Below are positions 28,447-37,500 of a stretch of DNA of 64,000 bases, in pieces; the first letter of the stretch is position 1, and every line of letters begins with the position of its first letter. Position numbers and translations under genes: made by a program. The notes below the pieces were generated by a model. The model was not told the DNA's origin. It did no database searches and saw nothing but the letters and a program-made list of their open reading frames with translations. This stretch comes from Enterovibrio coralii. GTDB lineage: Bacteria; Pseudomonadota; Gammaproteobacteria; Enterobacterales; Vibrionaceae. The stretch is taken from assembly GCF_001559595.1 (NCBI RefSeq), contig NZ_LNTY01000006.1:558001-622000 (forward strand), read 5' to 3'.

Positions 28447-29832
28447 ATGAACGCCTCCCGCAGAAAAGCACTAAAAGCTGGTCTGGCGATGACATCGCTG
28501 ATTGCGATGCCCAACATTGCGATTGCCTCCTCTCGATATTCAAAAGAAGACGGCTGGGTTTATGACCTAACAGCCGAAGAAACCACGGCCGAGTTTATTC
28601 CGGGGTTCCAAACCCAATGTATGGGGTTTGATGGACAAATTCCCGCACCAACAATTCGATGCAGGCAGGGAGAGCAAGTCACCATAAACTTCACGAACAA
28701 ACTCAAAGAACCAACCACAATCCATTGGCATGGGCTGAGAATACCCATAGAAATGGACGGTGTTCCGTTTCTCAGTCAACCGCCGATCATGCCAGGCGAA
28801 ACGTTTGTATATCAATTCACACCGCCAGATGCTGGTACCTTCTGGTATCATCCTCACGTAAACAGCGTTGTCCAGCTGGGTAAAGGCTTAGTTGGAGCCA
28901 TTGTCATTGAAGAGAGCACGCCCGTTGTATTTGACGAAGAGCACGTGTTATTGGTCAAGAATTACAACATCAACGCCAAAGGAGAATGGAAGCCGCTTTC
29001 TATTCCTCGCTATGCCGCGCGTATGGGCACACCCGGTGAGTGGGGAACAGTAAATGGCGTAAACGAGCCAACCTATAAGCTAAAGGAAAACGCAACGACT
29101 AGACTTCGCGTAGCCAATGTCGACAACACACTCACCTATCCCATTGCGGTTTCTGGTGCAGAGGCCTGGGTGGTTGCGATAGATGGCAACCCAATTAAAA
29201 CGCCTTACATACTAACCACACACAAGATCAGCCCCGGAATGCGTGTAGATCTTGCGTTTGTCGCACCCCCAAAAGGCCAGAAAATCCATGTGCAGTACAT
29301 GAAAGGTAAATTCCCTTTCCCACTTTGTACCTTCGATACAGTGGAGTCTGATTTACCTGCCAATTCATCGATTCCTGCTTTGCCGTTAAACCCTATCCCA
29401 AACCTTGATTTAGAGAATGCGGAGGAAATTAACTTCGTTTTCGAATGGGAAGGTGCGATTTCGCCAACCAAGAAAGACGGAAAGACCGACCATACCTTCT
29501 GGCTAATAAATAAAAGAGCGTGGGAAGGCATGACGGCAACAGATATTCCTGCACCATTGGCAAGACTAAAACTGGGTAAAACCTATATTTTCAAATTGAA
29601 AAACGTGACTCAGTATCACCACCCTATCCATCTACATGGACACACTTTCACTGTGTTAGAGATGGATGGGAAAAAGCTAGAAGAACCGTTCGATACCGAC
29701 ACAGTGTTGTTAGGCAAAAACGGGTCAGCAATCGCCGCATTTGTCGCCGATAATCCGGGAAAGTGGATGTATCACTGTCATGTTATTGAGCACATGAAAA
29801 CAGGGCTTATGGGCTACATTGAGGTTTACTGA
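28447..29832 (+). CDS. Tat-exported multicopper oxidase
   Basis: Oxidises a substrate (phenol, Cu(I) or Fe(II)) with reduction of O2 to water in the periplasm. Twin-arginine signal SRRKALKAG at residues 4-12. All four copper motifs are present: HWHG (93-96), WYHPH (133-137), HHPIHLHGH near 397 and HCHVIEH (443-449). Length 461. It lacks the Met-rich insert of CueO, so it is closer to small laccase/SufI-type or FtsP-like oxidases with active copper sites. AAGGAA precedes the ATG, and a Fur-like box suggests iron control. Confidence 0.88.
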   Translation: MNASRRKALKAGLAMTSLIAMPNIAIASSRYSKEDGWVYDLTAEETTAEFIPGFQTQCMGFDGQIPAPTIRCRQGEQVTINFTNKLKEPTTIHWHGLRIPIEMDGVPFLSQPPIMPGETFVYQFTPPDAGTFWYHPHVNSVVQLGKGLVGAIVIEESTPVVFDEEHVLLVKNYNINAKGEWKPLSIPRYAARMGTPGEWGTVNGVNEPTYKLKENATTRLRVANVDNTLTYPIAVSGAEAWVVAIDGNPIKTPYILTTHKISPGMRVDLAFVAPPKGQKIHVQYMKGKFPFPLCTFDTVESDLPANSSIPALPLNPIPNLDLENAEEINFVFEWEGAISPTKKDGKTDHTFWLINKRAWEGMTATDIPAPLARLKLGKTYIFKLKNVTQYHHPIHLHGHTFTVLEMDGKKLEEPFDTDTVLLGKNGSAIAAFVADNPGKWMYHCHVIEHMKTGLMGYIEVY

Positions 29833-29849
29833 CAGTCGTAGCTATTCGT

Positions 29850-29884
29850 CGTCTTATCTCGCTTAAACAGGGGTCGATAAGACG
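29850..29884 (+). terminator. Hairpin after multicopper oxidase
   Basis: CGTCTTATC / GATAAGACG arms with a 17-base loop just after the stop; no T-run, so termination is uncertain. Confidence 0.35.
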
Positions 29885-29912
29885 GCTCGAATACAGAGTT
29901 GGAGGATACATA

Positions 29913-30126
29913 TTGTTTAGTCTCTCCGTATCATATGCAGATATCCTTTTCTTTATCTGCATATTTGGTTTCCCTGTAGGTATTCTTATCCTCGCTGTGC
30001 GTGTTGTTCTCTCAAAGTTCAATATCGTGAAAGTGGAATACAACCGAAAGCGATTCTTTTCTCATGCTCTTTGGCTGTGTACTGGTTGTCATCATGTTTT
30101 TTGTTGCAATCGCGTTGTCTCAATAG
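29913..30126 (+). CDS. Small two-helix membrane protein, frameshifted
   Basis: GGAGG at 29901-29905 is placed for a TTG start at 29913. The frame reads a hydrophobic helix (FFICIFGFPVGILILAVRVV), then a basic loop KVEYNRKRFF, where it slips. Reading three rather than four T near 30058 continues as LMLFGCVLVVIMFFVAIALSQ and a stop at 30124-30126, a second clear helix, 70 residues in all. Unlike the other broken genes, this would be one extra base. Function unknown; supported only by the ribosome site and the matched helices. Confidence 0.45.
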
Positions 30127-30390
30127 CCGATGACTGTGAGTTTTTGATTAAACGATAGGTAAATGTACAACGCTTTTCGGAAGTCATCCTATTTCTCCCT
30201 CCCAGATCGCACGTAAGAACGTTGGTTAACTGATTTGGAAAATTTATATGGTAATTTGTCACAGATGAGTATGGAGTAGTCTGACGTACCAATTCTGATT
30301 ACATGGGCAAGTTTTCAAGGTGGCAGCATTGAATTGACCATCCTTTTCTAGGCTAAAAACAAGGGTATATTTTCGAAGGGAATTGGAAGT

Positions 30391-30831
30391 ATGAGCCTCG
30401 AGCTTAGAAGTATAAATCATCAGAATTTCTACGAGATTTGTCAGCTAGAGGTAACCCAAAGCCAGCAACATCATGTTGATAGCAATGCCATTTCTTTGGC
30501 TGAAGCAAACTTTATGAAATTCCCATGGTATAAGGGCATTTACTACGACAATAAACCCGTTGGTTTTATATTGGTAAACGCGAATACAGTGTCGGGTAAA
30601 TTTGAGCTTTGGCGTTTTATGCTAGACAAGTCCCAACAGTCTAAGGGCTATGGTCGTAAAGCTATTGGCTTGTTGAAATTAGCATTGGTTGCTGAGTACA
30701 AAATATCAGCTCTTTATACAAGTGTTGTTTCCGGGTTAGACAGTCCAAAAGATTTCTATATAAACTGCGGTTTTGTGCCAACAGGCCACTCGGTTGAAGA
30801 CCGTGAAATTGAGTTGTACCTAACTATTTAG
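30391..30831 (+). CDS. GNAT-family N-acetyltransferase
   Basis: A 146-residue acetyltransferase with acetyl-CoA loop FMLDKSQQSKGYGRKAIGLLK near residues 75-95 and a terminal YINCGFVPTGHSVEDREIELYL. It resembles SpeG/PaiA-like GNATs in the ending, but the substrate is not predictable. Base composition is more AT-rich than the flanking metabolic genes. First of three consecutive plus-strand GNAT genes with a remnant between. Confidence 0.85.
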   Translation: MSLELRSINHQNFYEICQLEVTQSQQHHVDSNAISLAEANFMKFPWYKGIYYDNKPVGFILVNANTVSGKFELWRFMLDKSQQSKGYGRKAIGLLKLALVAEYKISALYTSVVSGLDSPKDFYINCGFVPTGHSVEDREIELYLTI

Positions 30832-30854
30832 CTAAAGGAGTAGCTTTGAGTCAT

Positions 30855-30926
30855 ATGGAAACTAGACGTGCAAATGTCGATGATTCAAACGTCATATTAC
30901 GCTTCATCAATGAACTTGCTGAATGA
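30855..30926 (+). pseudogene. Truncated N-terminus of a GNAT acetyltransferase
   Basis: A 23-codon frame, METRRANVDDSNVILRFINELAE then TGA. It has the look of the first strand and helix of a GNAT (R-x-A-x-x-x-D ... I-x-E-L-A-E). AAAGGAG lies at 30834-30840. No continuation of the domain is found in the other frames before the next GNAT begins at 30956, so it is a remnant, perhaps of a deletion or gene replacement. Confidence 0.5.
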
Positions 30927-30955
30927 ACGTCACATAAAAATGGTTCAAGGAAGAC

Positions 30956-31360
30956 ATGATTTACGTTAAAGACAATTACAGAATCAGTGATGACCGCGAA
31001 GACGTTCAATTTGATAAAGTTGAATCTCTACTGCGCTCTTCTTACTGGGCTAGCGAAAGAAGTGTCGAAACCATCAAGGTTTCAATTTCGAATAGCGTTT
31101 GCTTTTCATTATTTGCAGATAAAACTCAGATAGGCTTTGCACGCGTTGTTACAGATTTTGCTTCCGTGGCATATATCGCCGACCTCATCATTCAAGAAGA
31201 CTATCGCTCTCAAGGGCTTGGTAAGTGGCTCATAGAAACAATAGTGAGTGATCCTCGTTGGGAAGCTAAGTTCAAGTTTTTAGTAACAGATGACGCTCAT
31301 GGCCTTTATGAAAAATATGGGTTTTCAGGCAGTAGTAAGCTAATGAGCACCAAAGTATAA
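30956..31360 (+). CDS. GNAT-family N-acetyltransferase
   Basis: A 134-residue acetyltransferase with LIIQEDYRSQGLGKWLIETI as its acetyl-CoA loop and KFLVTDDAHGLYEKYGFSG at the end, the pattern of small single-domain GNATs (PF00583/PF13508 type). The N-terminal DKVESLLRSSYWASERSVETIKVSISNS is common in a widespread group of uncharacterised bacterial GNATs. It lies just after the truncated GNAT remnant. Substrate unknown. Confidence 0.85.
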   Translation: MIYVKDNYRISDDREDVQFDKVESLLRSSYWASERSVETIKVSISNSVCFSLFADKTQIGFARVVTDFASVAYIADLIIQEDYRSQGLGKWLIETIVSDPRWEAKFKFLVTDDAHGLYEKYGFSGSSKLMSTKV

Positions 31361-31382
31361 CGAGTCGCTCAGTGGCGACTCG
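31361..31382 (+). terminator. Hairpin after GNAT gene
   Basis: Perfect 8-bp CGAGTCGC / GCGACTCG stem with a 6-base loop immediately after the stop; no T-run. Confidence 0.4.
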
Positions 31383-31509
31383 CAGCCCTTGGCGAACTCT
31401 GTCACAACTTGAACTCCGTGTTTAAGGCACAATATCTAATTAAGGTGACAGCGTATTATCACTTATCGTCACAACGCTATATGCCAATCGAAGTTTATTG
31501 AGAATATCC

Positions 31510-32046
31510 ATGCAATTAGAATTAGATGATTACTACCTGCGTTCGCTGGATGTAGAAGATACGGAAGCATTTTATCTATGGTCTCGTGACCGAGAAGTGA
31601 CTCTGTATAGCCTTTCTTCTTACGCATATCCTCAATCCAGATCAGATATCGAAAAATGGCTTCTAGCAATAAACTCAAGTGCCAAAAATGTTTCGTTTGG
31701 AATATGTAGCAAAGAGAATGATCAGCTAATCGGATATGCAGGTATATCAGGGATCAGCACACTTAATCGAAGCGGTGAGTATTTCATTCTTATCGGAGAG
31801 AAACGTTTTTGGGGTAAAGGGGTTGGCACATCAGTAACCAAAATTGTCACTGATTACGCGATACGAACGCTTGGCCTACATAGAGTTCAGCTTACAGCAC
31901 GTGCCCTCAACTACGGCGCAGTGAAGGCTTATGAAAACGCGGGTTACCAACACGAGGGTGTAATGCGACAATCTGGCTTTCGAAATGGTGAGTTCGTTGA
32001 TAAAGTCTTAATGTCAGTACTATCTACGGAATGGCGAGGCGAATAA
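31510..32046 (+). CDS. RimJ/RimL-like GNAT acetyltransferase
   Basis: A 178-residue acetyltransferase of the RimL/Acetyltransf_3 type, longer than its GNAT neighbours. Typical marks are YYLRSLDVEDTEAFYLWSRDREVTLY, the acetyl-CoA site IGEKRFWGKGVGTSVTKIV and the characteristic LHRVQLTARALNYGAVKAYENAGY with EGVMRQSGFRNGEFVD. Family members acetylate protein N-termini, aminoglycosides or small amines; which applies here is unknown. ATG 31510 is preferred to TTG 31498. Confidence 0.85.
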   Translation: MQLELDDYYLRSLDVEDTEAFYLWSRDREVTLYSLSSYAYPQSRSDIEKWLLAINSSAKNVSFGICSKENDQLIGYAGISGISTLNRSGEYFILIGEKRFWGKGVGTSVTKIVTDYAIRTLGLHRVQLTARALNYGAVKAYENAGYQHEGVMRQSGFRNGEFVDKVLMSVLSTEWRGE

Positions 32047-32091
32047 CAAACAACTATTACACCATTGGCTAATCAATACTGCCTTCGAGGA

Positions 32092-32126
32092 TTTGTTTAG
32101 TCCGTTCTTCTTGAGAGAACAGACTA
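32092..32126 (-). terminator. Hairpin overlapping the stop of the 57-residue gene
   Basis: GTTTAGTC and GTTCT arms pair with AGAAC and GACTAAAC across one mismatch, loop of 7. The minus-strand stop TAG lies in the first arm; no T-run. Confidence 0.4.
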
Positions 32127-32297
32127 AACATATGCGTCGATCTTTCTAGCTTCTCTTCGATCAGCGCGGGCGCGGCGATCATACCCTCGATAAACCGCTT
32201 TACCCGCCCTTCTCTCACAAAGATCTCGACGCTCAATGACGTAAACGCCATTCACGAGTTTTGTTTCAACAACCTGAGTGTATTTTGACGGCTTCAT
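32124..32297 (-). CDS. Small arginine-rich protein, 57 residues
   Basis: ATG 32297 follows AGGAG. The product begins MKPSKYTQVVETKLVNG, continues VYVIERRDLCERRAGKAVY and ends with an Arg-rich DRRARADRREARKIDAYV. The DRR-x4-DRRE pattern recurs in small bacterial proteins of unknown role. An overlapping 60-residue frame at 32069-32251 has no ribosome site and I take it as a shadow. A long hairpin (32092-32126) overlaps and follows the stop. Confidence 0.55.
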   Translation of the reverse strand: MKPSKYTQVVETKLVNGVYVIERRDLCERRAGKAVYRGYDRRARADRREARKIDAYV

Positions 32298-32414
32298 GAT
32301 GCTCCTACAGTGCTAAGTGCACTTTTATGCATAACCAGCTTAACGGCTAGCCTTACCTTTTCTCCAGCACTGTAAGAATAAAAAACACCGTTTTCTCATC
32401 TTGAATACACAATC

Positions 32415-33500
32415 TTACTGTTGCGCTTTGTCCTCTTCACGCCACCATTTAGTGATAGGCAGAGCTTCACCAATCGCCAGTTTTTGCCCAATTACGGGGC
32501 TTACCATGGCAACGCCTTTTGCTGCGCTGATTTCAAGTGCTTGCTCCAATGGTTCATACCAGTCGTGTAAGGCCAAATCGAACGTACTGTTGTGGATTGG
32601 CATCATCACTTTACCTCTGAGGTCAATATGCGCCTGCACACTTTGTTCAGGAAACATGTGGATGTTTGACCAGAGCGCGTTGTAAGCGCCTGTTTCAATC
32701 ATCGTAAGGTCGAACGGGCCGTATTTGTCACCAATCTCTTTAAAGCCAGAAAAATAACCTGAGTCTCCGCTGAAGAAGATGCGTTTGTTCGCGGAGTTGA
32801 TCACCCAGCTTCCCCACAGGGTTGTGTTTCCATCCATAACACCACGGCCGGAAAAGTGCTGTGTTGGTGTAAATACAAATTCAATACCGTTAACGGTTTT
32901 AGCATCCCACCAATTCAGCTCAACCACTTTTGACTGCGGTATGCCCCAGTCAACCATTCGCTGGCCAACGCGCAGCGGTACCAAAAATGTCCCAACCTTG
33001 TCAGCAAGCTCTTTGACTGTGGCTTTGTCCAAGTGGTCATAGTGATCATGACTGATGATAACAACATCAATGTTTGGCATTTCTGCCAGCTTGATTGGTG
33101 GCTCATGGAAACGCTTTGGACCGAAGAACTGAACAGGCGAAGCACGGTCGCTGAATACAGGGTCAGCAAGAATAAGCTGTCCATCTACTTTCATGGCAAT
33201 GCTTGAATGCCCAAGACGATAAACCACATCTGACTGTTCTGATGCGAGACTTTCAACAGAAATCATTTCCAACGGAATTGCCGACGTTGGTTTAGGAGCC
33301 TGACGTTCCGTGCGGAAGTACGCCTTGATGATTTCAAACAAATTACCCTGTTGTTGAAACTCGGGGTCGCTATTGGTGAACTTTTTTGGATATTGCATTG
33401 TGTTTGAATCCGACTCAGAACAAGAAAGAAGAGACGTTGCCATTGCTATCACCCCCAGGGTTGCCAAAACTGTGTTTCTAACGATTGCTTTGCCTTGCAT
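32415..33500 (-). CDS. MBL-fold metallo-hydrolase lipoprotein (UlaG/NAPE-PLD-like)
   Basis: About 361 residues. A lipoprotein signal ends in TSLLSC (Cys27 from ATG 33500, which has AGGA upstream; longer in-frame readings run into the promoter). The catalytic core shows RLGHSSIAMKVDGQLILADPVF and the zinc motif SHDHYDHL, then FTPTQHFSGRGV and FSGDSGYFSGF. This resembles NAPE-PLD and E. coli YcbX-unrelated UlaG-type lactonases; phosphodiesterase or lactonase activity is inferred. Divergent from a TetR regulator, which probably represses it. Confidence 0.83.
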   Translation of the reverse strand: MQGKAIVRNTVLATLGVIAMATSLLSCSESDSNTMQYPKKFTNSDPEFQQQGNLFEIIKAYFRTERQAPKPTSAIPLEMISVESLASEQSDVVYRLGHSSIAMKVDGQLILADPVFSDRASPVQFFGPKRFHEPPIKLAEMPNIDVVIISHDHYDHLDKATVKELADKVGTFLVPLRVGQRMVDWGIPQSKVVELNWWDAKTVNGIEFVFTPTQHFSGRGVMDGNTTLWGSWVINSANKRIFFSGDSGYFSGFKEIGDKYGPFDLTMIETGAYNALWSNIHMFPEQSVQAHIDLRGKVMMPIHNSTFDLALHDWYEPLEQALEISAAKGVAMVSPVIGQKLAIGEALPITKWWREEDKAQQ

Positions 33501-33542
33501 CATTCCTTCCTGTCTGTTCAAGGTTGCATTCATCTTGTAAAC

Positions 33543-33558
33543 TACACCGTGCAGTGTA
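33543..33558. promoter_or_regulatory. TetR-type operator candidate
   Basis: TACAC-N6-GTGTA inverted repeat between the divergent lipoprotein hydrolase (start 33500) and TetR gene (start 33631). A further GTGTA half-site occurs near 33588. Confidence 0.45.
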
Positions 33559-33630
33559 CTTTTTTTAGTGAAAAGTAAACCGCTTAGTGTAAAATGAGCC
33601 AATTAGGAAATTCAGACGGTAGTTAAGTCA

Positions 33631-34269
33631 ATGACTGTAAAGGCCAAAATGCCTCAGGAAAAATCGCGCAGTGAGCTCAAGCGCGAAGCTATCTTAAATG
33701 CTGCCAGTGACGCTTTTCAGACCTTTGGTGTTCACAATACCAGCATGGATAAACTCGCCGCATTGGCCGGCGTGTCAAAGCGCACGGTATACAATCACTT
33801 CTCTTCTAAAGAAGCCTTGGTGATGGAGTTGTTATCTGTATTGTGGAAAAGCTCAATCTCTGCAGACACCCTCGCCCAGATCTCAACGTGCTCGGTTAAA
33901 CAGCAATTGATCACCCTGCTTCATCAAGAGATCTGCGTTATCGCCCAACCCGGCTATCTTGAAATGGCAAAAGTGGCTATGGGACACTTTATGTTCAAGC
34001 CAGACGAGTTGCAGGAGCAACTGAAAACCATGTCCAAGGAAGATACCGCTTTGCATGTATGGCTTGAGCAGCAATCTGAATCTGGCGCATTGAAAGTTAC
34101 CAACGTCGAACTCGCGCGAAACCAACTTCATAACCTCATTAAAGGGTCTGCTTTTTGGCCACAAGTTATGGGAGCTTGCCCTCCGTTAACTGAAGAAGAA
34201 GGTTTAGCTCTTGCCGAAAACACCGCAAATTTATTCCTTGGCTATTACCTCAAATCAGAGCAGTTTTAG
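33631..34269 (+). CDS. TetR/AcrR-family transcriptional regulator
   Basis: A 212-residue regulator. The N-terminal TetR helix-turn-helix is clear (REAILNAASDAFQTFGVHNTSMDKLAALAGVSKRTVYNHFSSKEAL). The C-terminal ligand domain resembles the TetR_C_7/AefR-like type (HNLIKGSAFWPQVMG). Likely represses the divergent MBL-fold lipoprotein gene and itself through the TACAC/GTGTA site. The 299-bp region after it (34270-34568) shows no gene or clear signal. Confidence 0.9.
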   Translation: MTVKAKMPQEKSRSELKREAILNAASDAFQTFGVHNTSMDKLAALAGVSKRTVYNHFSSKEALVMELLSVLWKSSISADTLAQISTCSVKQQLITLLHQEICVIAQPGYLEMAKVAMGHFMFKPDELQEQLKTMSKEDTALHVWLEQQSESGALKVTNVELARNQLHNLIKGSAFWPQVMGACPPLTEEEGLALAENTANLFLGYYLKSEQF

Positions 34270-34568
34270 TCCACAAATTAGATTTACGTATCTATTTCAA
34301 CAAAAAACTTTTTAATCATTGACGTAAGTATTAATAACATCGGCCTTGCTCGCGAGTGCACAATCTGCAAGGTTTTTTGCGCCCACTGGCAAAACAAAAG
34401 AAAGCTCTTACTGTAAACTTTGCCGCACCTTCTATCTAACACCAAGATGTCCTTTCAATTTAGCGACGAGCTGGCAGCTTAATTTATTCTCATTTTTTGT
34501 CGCATATATATTAAGCAATTTTTCACAATCCTAGCTCCTGTTATGGCCTTTTTCGAGTAACAATAAAT

Positions 34569-37500
34569 ATGTCTAGAAAAAAGATTCTGCCCTTACTCAT
34601 CATAACCGCGCTTGTGGGATGTAATGATGACCAGAACCCGACGACGGATGGTGCTCCTTCTACTCCAGATACGGGTGGTGTTCCGTCTATTCCCGATACG
34701 GGTAACCCGCAGCCAACCGTTCTCGCCGGTGAGTTCTCATTGGATGGCACAAAGGTCTATGGTTCATCTGTAGACTGTAACGGTGAGCCTGCAAATGCAT
34801 TCGAATTTGAAGAGAATGAAACGGTAACGTGTCGCTATGAAGGCACCGTACTAGCAACCTTCAGCAATATTTCTACCACCCAATATGTGAGAGCAAACCA
34901 AGCGATCACACGCCATCGTTTGAACCTGGAAGATGCAGACGAGTTTACTCATTCATCTGAAAAAGCCCACAATGCTCAAGCTTTGCTAAATACCGTTTCC
35001 CCAGCATATGGCAATCAGGTTGATATCAGCCTGTCAGATACCCATGACAAACTCGCGTTTGCCGAGATCTACAACAACGACTTGGAGCTCGCTTCTGATG
35101 AGTTCGATAAGTTACTTGAAGAGAAGCCTGCTGAAGAAAACTTAGCAGACAAGCAACCAAGTGCTCACGTTCCAGAGGTAGAGCCTGAAGTCACTCCGGG
35201 CACGTCAACCGACCTCAATGCTTCCTTCGTTTCAGCAAACGCTGAAGAGGCATATCAATACAAACCCACTGAAACCATTTTAAGTAAAGCAATCATCACT
35301 GACAGCAACGGTCTGCCAGTTGAAGGGCTGTCTTACTTCAGCAAATCTTCTCGCGGTAAAACCAGCGAAACGGGTGAATTTGAGTTTGTCTGGGGCGAGT
35401 CTATTTCTTTTGGTATCGATACTTTCGAAATGGGCAGCATTCGCGGTAACAAAGCACAATTTGCTCTGAGCGATCTAGGTGCAGAGCAGCGTGGTCGCAA
35501 TGCAGAGGCTCTGGTTAAGCGCTATGCAAGCAATCAGTCAAACAAATGGGTTATCTCAGATAACGTGACCGAGGTATTTGCTCAATACCCTAACGTAATT
35601 AACGAAGCGATTTCGTTATCACTGAATGACAAAGATACCGTACTCGAAATTGGTGGCGGACTAACCCAAGTCGTTCGTGCCGAATTTGAAAACCAATTCG
35701 ACAACGGCATCGCAGCGTTGATCGATGAAGCTCTGTGTCAGACTGAATGCGGAGTTTCTGCATATTCTTTGTTCAGAAATGCAGATTTGCATACCGCGAG
35801 CGATGACTTTTCCAATATCCAGGCAGACATCAATAAACTTTGGGGCATCAACGACGCAGAAAATAAAGGTTGGAAACCGGTTCGCAAGTTCCATGTCTTT
35901 ACCGATGCAACCAACTTCTATGGCAGCACGGGTTTGGCGCGCGGACAAGCAGCGGTCAACATCTCTAACCAAGCCTTCCCTGTCATGATGGCGCGAAACG
36001 ATAATAACTATTGGATTTCATTTGGTGACAAGAAAGCATTCGATGAAAGAAACCTAGCTTACATCACTGAGCATCCCTCTAAACAAGTGATCGATGTTGT
36101 TGGCAAAAACACGGCGACCTTCAACTTGCCTTTCGTGACCATAGGTGAACTAGGTCAAGGTAAGGTTATGGTCATGGGTAACGGCCGCTATAACTCTATT
36201 TTGGTGTGCCCGAACGATTACTCATGGGGCAGCAACGGACAATGCAGTGCTGACCAAGTTGGAAAAGACAGCGACGACATGAAGAACTTCTTCAACAACG
36301 TCATTCGCTATCTCACCAATCGCGCCGACGGCGACCGTATCCAAGTGGGTGTGAATATTCCTCACGTTTACTTTATGCGTGGCGGACAAGTGCTGGGTGC
36401 CAAAGCTGACTATGTTATCTCTGACGCATTTAACGTTGATACCGTTCAACTGAGCAGCTTTGCCGGCATCAATCCTGCCGAGATACCTCTTCTTATCTTG
36501 AATGGCTTCGAATACAAGAATCCGAACGGCAGTCCTTACACTCCTCCGCATTCAGCCGATGTGAGCAAACCCAAGCTGACTCAAGATGACATCACAGCTC
36601 TTATTGAGTACGTCAGCAAAGGCGGTAACGTGCTGATGATGGAGACCATCATTGGTGAAAACGACATTGGAGCAACAGCGCGTCTTCTGGATTCTGCCGG
36701 CATTGCTTTCGGCATGGGGAATTCGGTTGTTCGAAACGGTAATGGCCCAAACGACGGCTATGCCGACCGACCGCGTGCTAACCGTGAACATGGTTTGTGG
36801 ATCATCGAACGCTACCCTGCGAAAGAAGGTGGCGAGGGTGAAGCACCGAAACTGCCATATTCAATTGATGCCGACACGGGTGAGGTGATCTGGGACATCA
36901 AAGTCGGCGAAAAGGTGGAACTCGAAACGGCTTTCTACCAGGTTGAAAACGAAGAAGGCAAGCTGGAAACGCATAAAGCTTCATTCGTGAGGAAGACCAT
37001 TTTGCCAAAGATGAAAACAGCAAGTGGATCATTGGTGCGAACGGCAAACCTGTTGTTAATGAAGCGTCTTTAACCGCAGCTAAAAATGCGCTACTCGATC
37101 GCTTCTTGGTAGACGGTCAGCGCACCTATCAAGAATGTACGCATTCTGACTATCACTATGAAATCAACTGTCTTGAGCGTCGTCCGGGCAATGACATTCC
37201 GCTGTCTGGCGGGATGGCACGCCCTATTTATACCAAGCTGGATTTAGGCTCTGAGCAAGCGCGCGCAATGATCAAGGCTGCCGATCTCGGCACCAATATT
37301 GAGCGACTTTACCAGCATGAAATGTACTTCCGTACCAAAGGTGAAGAAGGTGAACGCCTCAGCAGCACGGATCTGAATCGTATCTATAACAACATGACCG
37401 TCTGGCTATGGAACGATCTTGATTATCGCTACGAGGCATCACTGACTGATGAACTTGGCTTCCAGCGATTCACTCAGTTCCTGAACTGTTATACCGCAGA

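Noticed and set aside
32069..32251. 60-residue minus-strand ORF
   Set aside because: No ribosome site; it overlaps the better supported 57-residue gene starting at 32297 in another frame.
29850..32300. Integron cassette array (GNAT genes, TAACAAACAAC near 32043)
   Set aside because: No repeated attC-like elements with matching R'/R'' core sites flank the genes, and GNATs lie on both strands.
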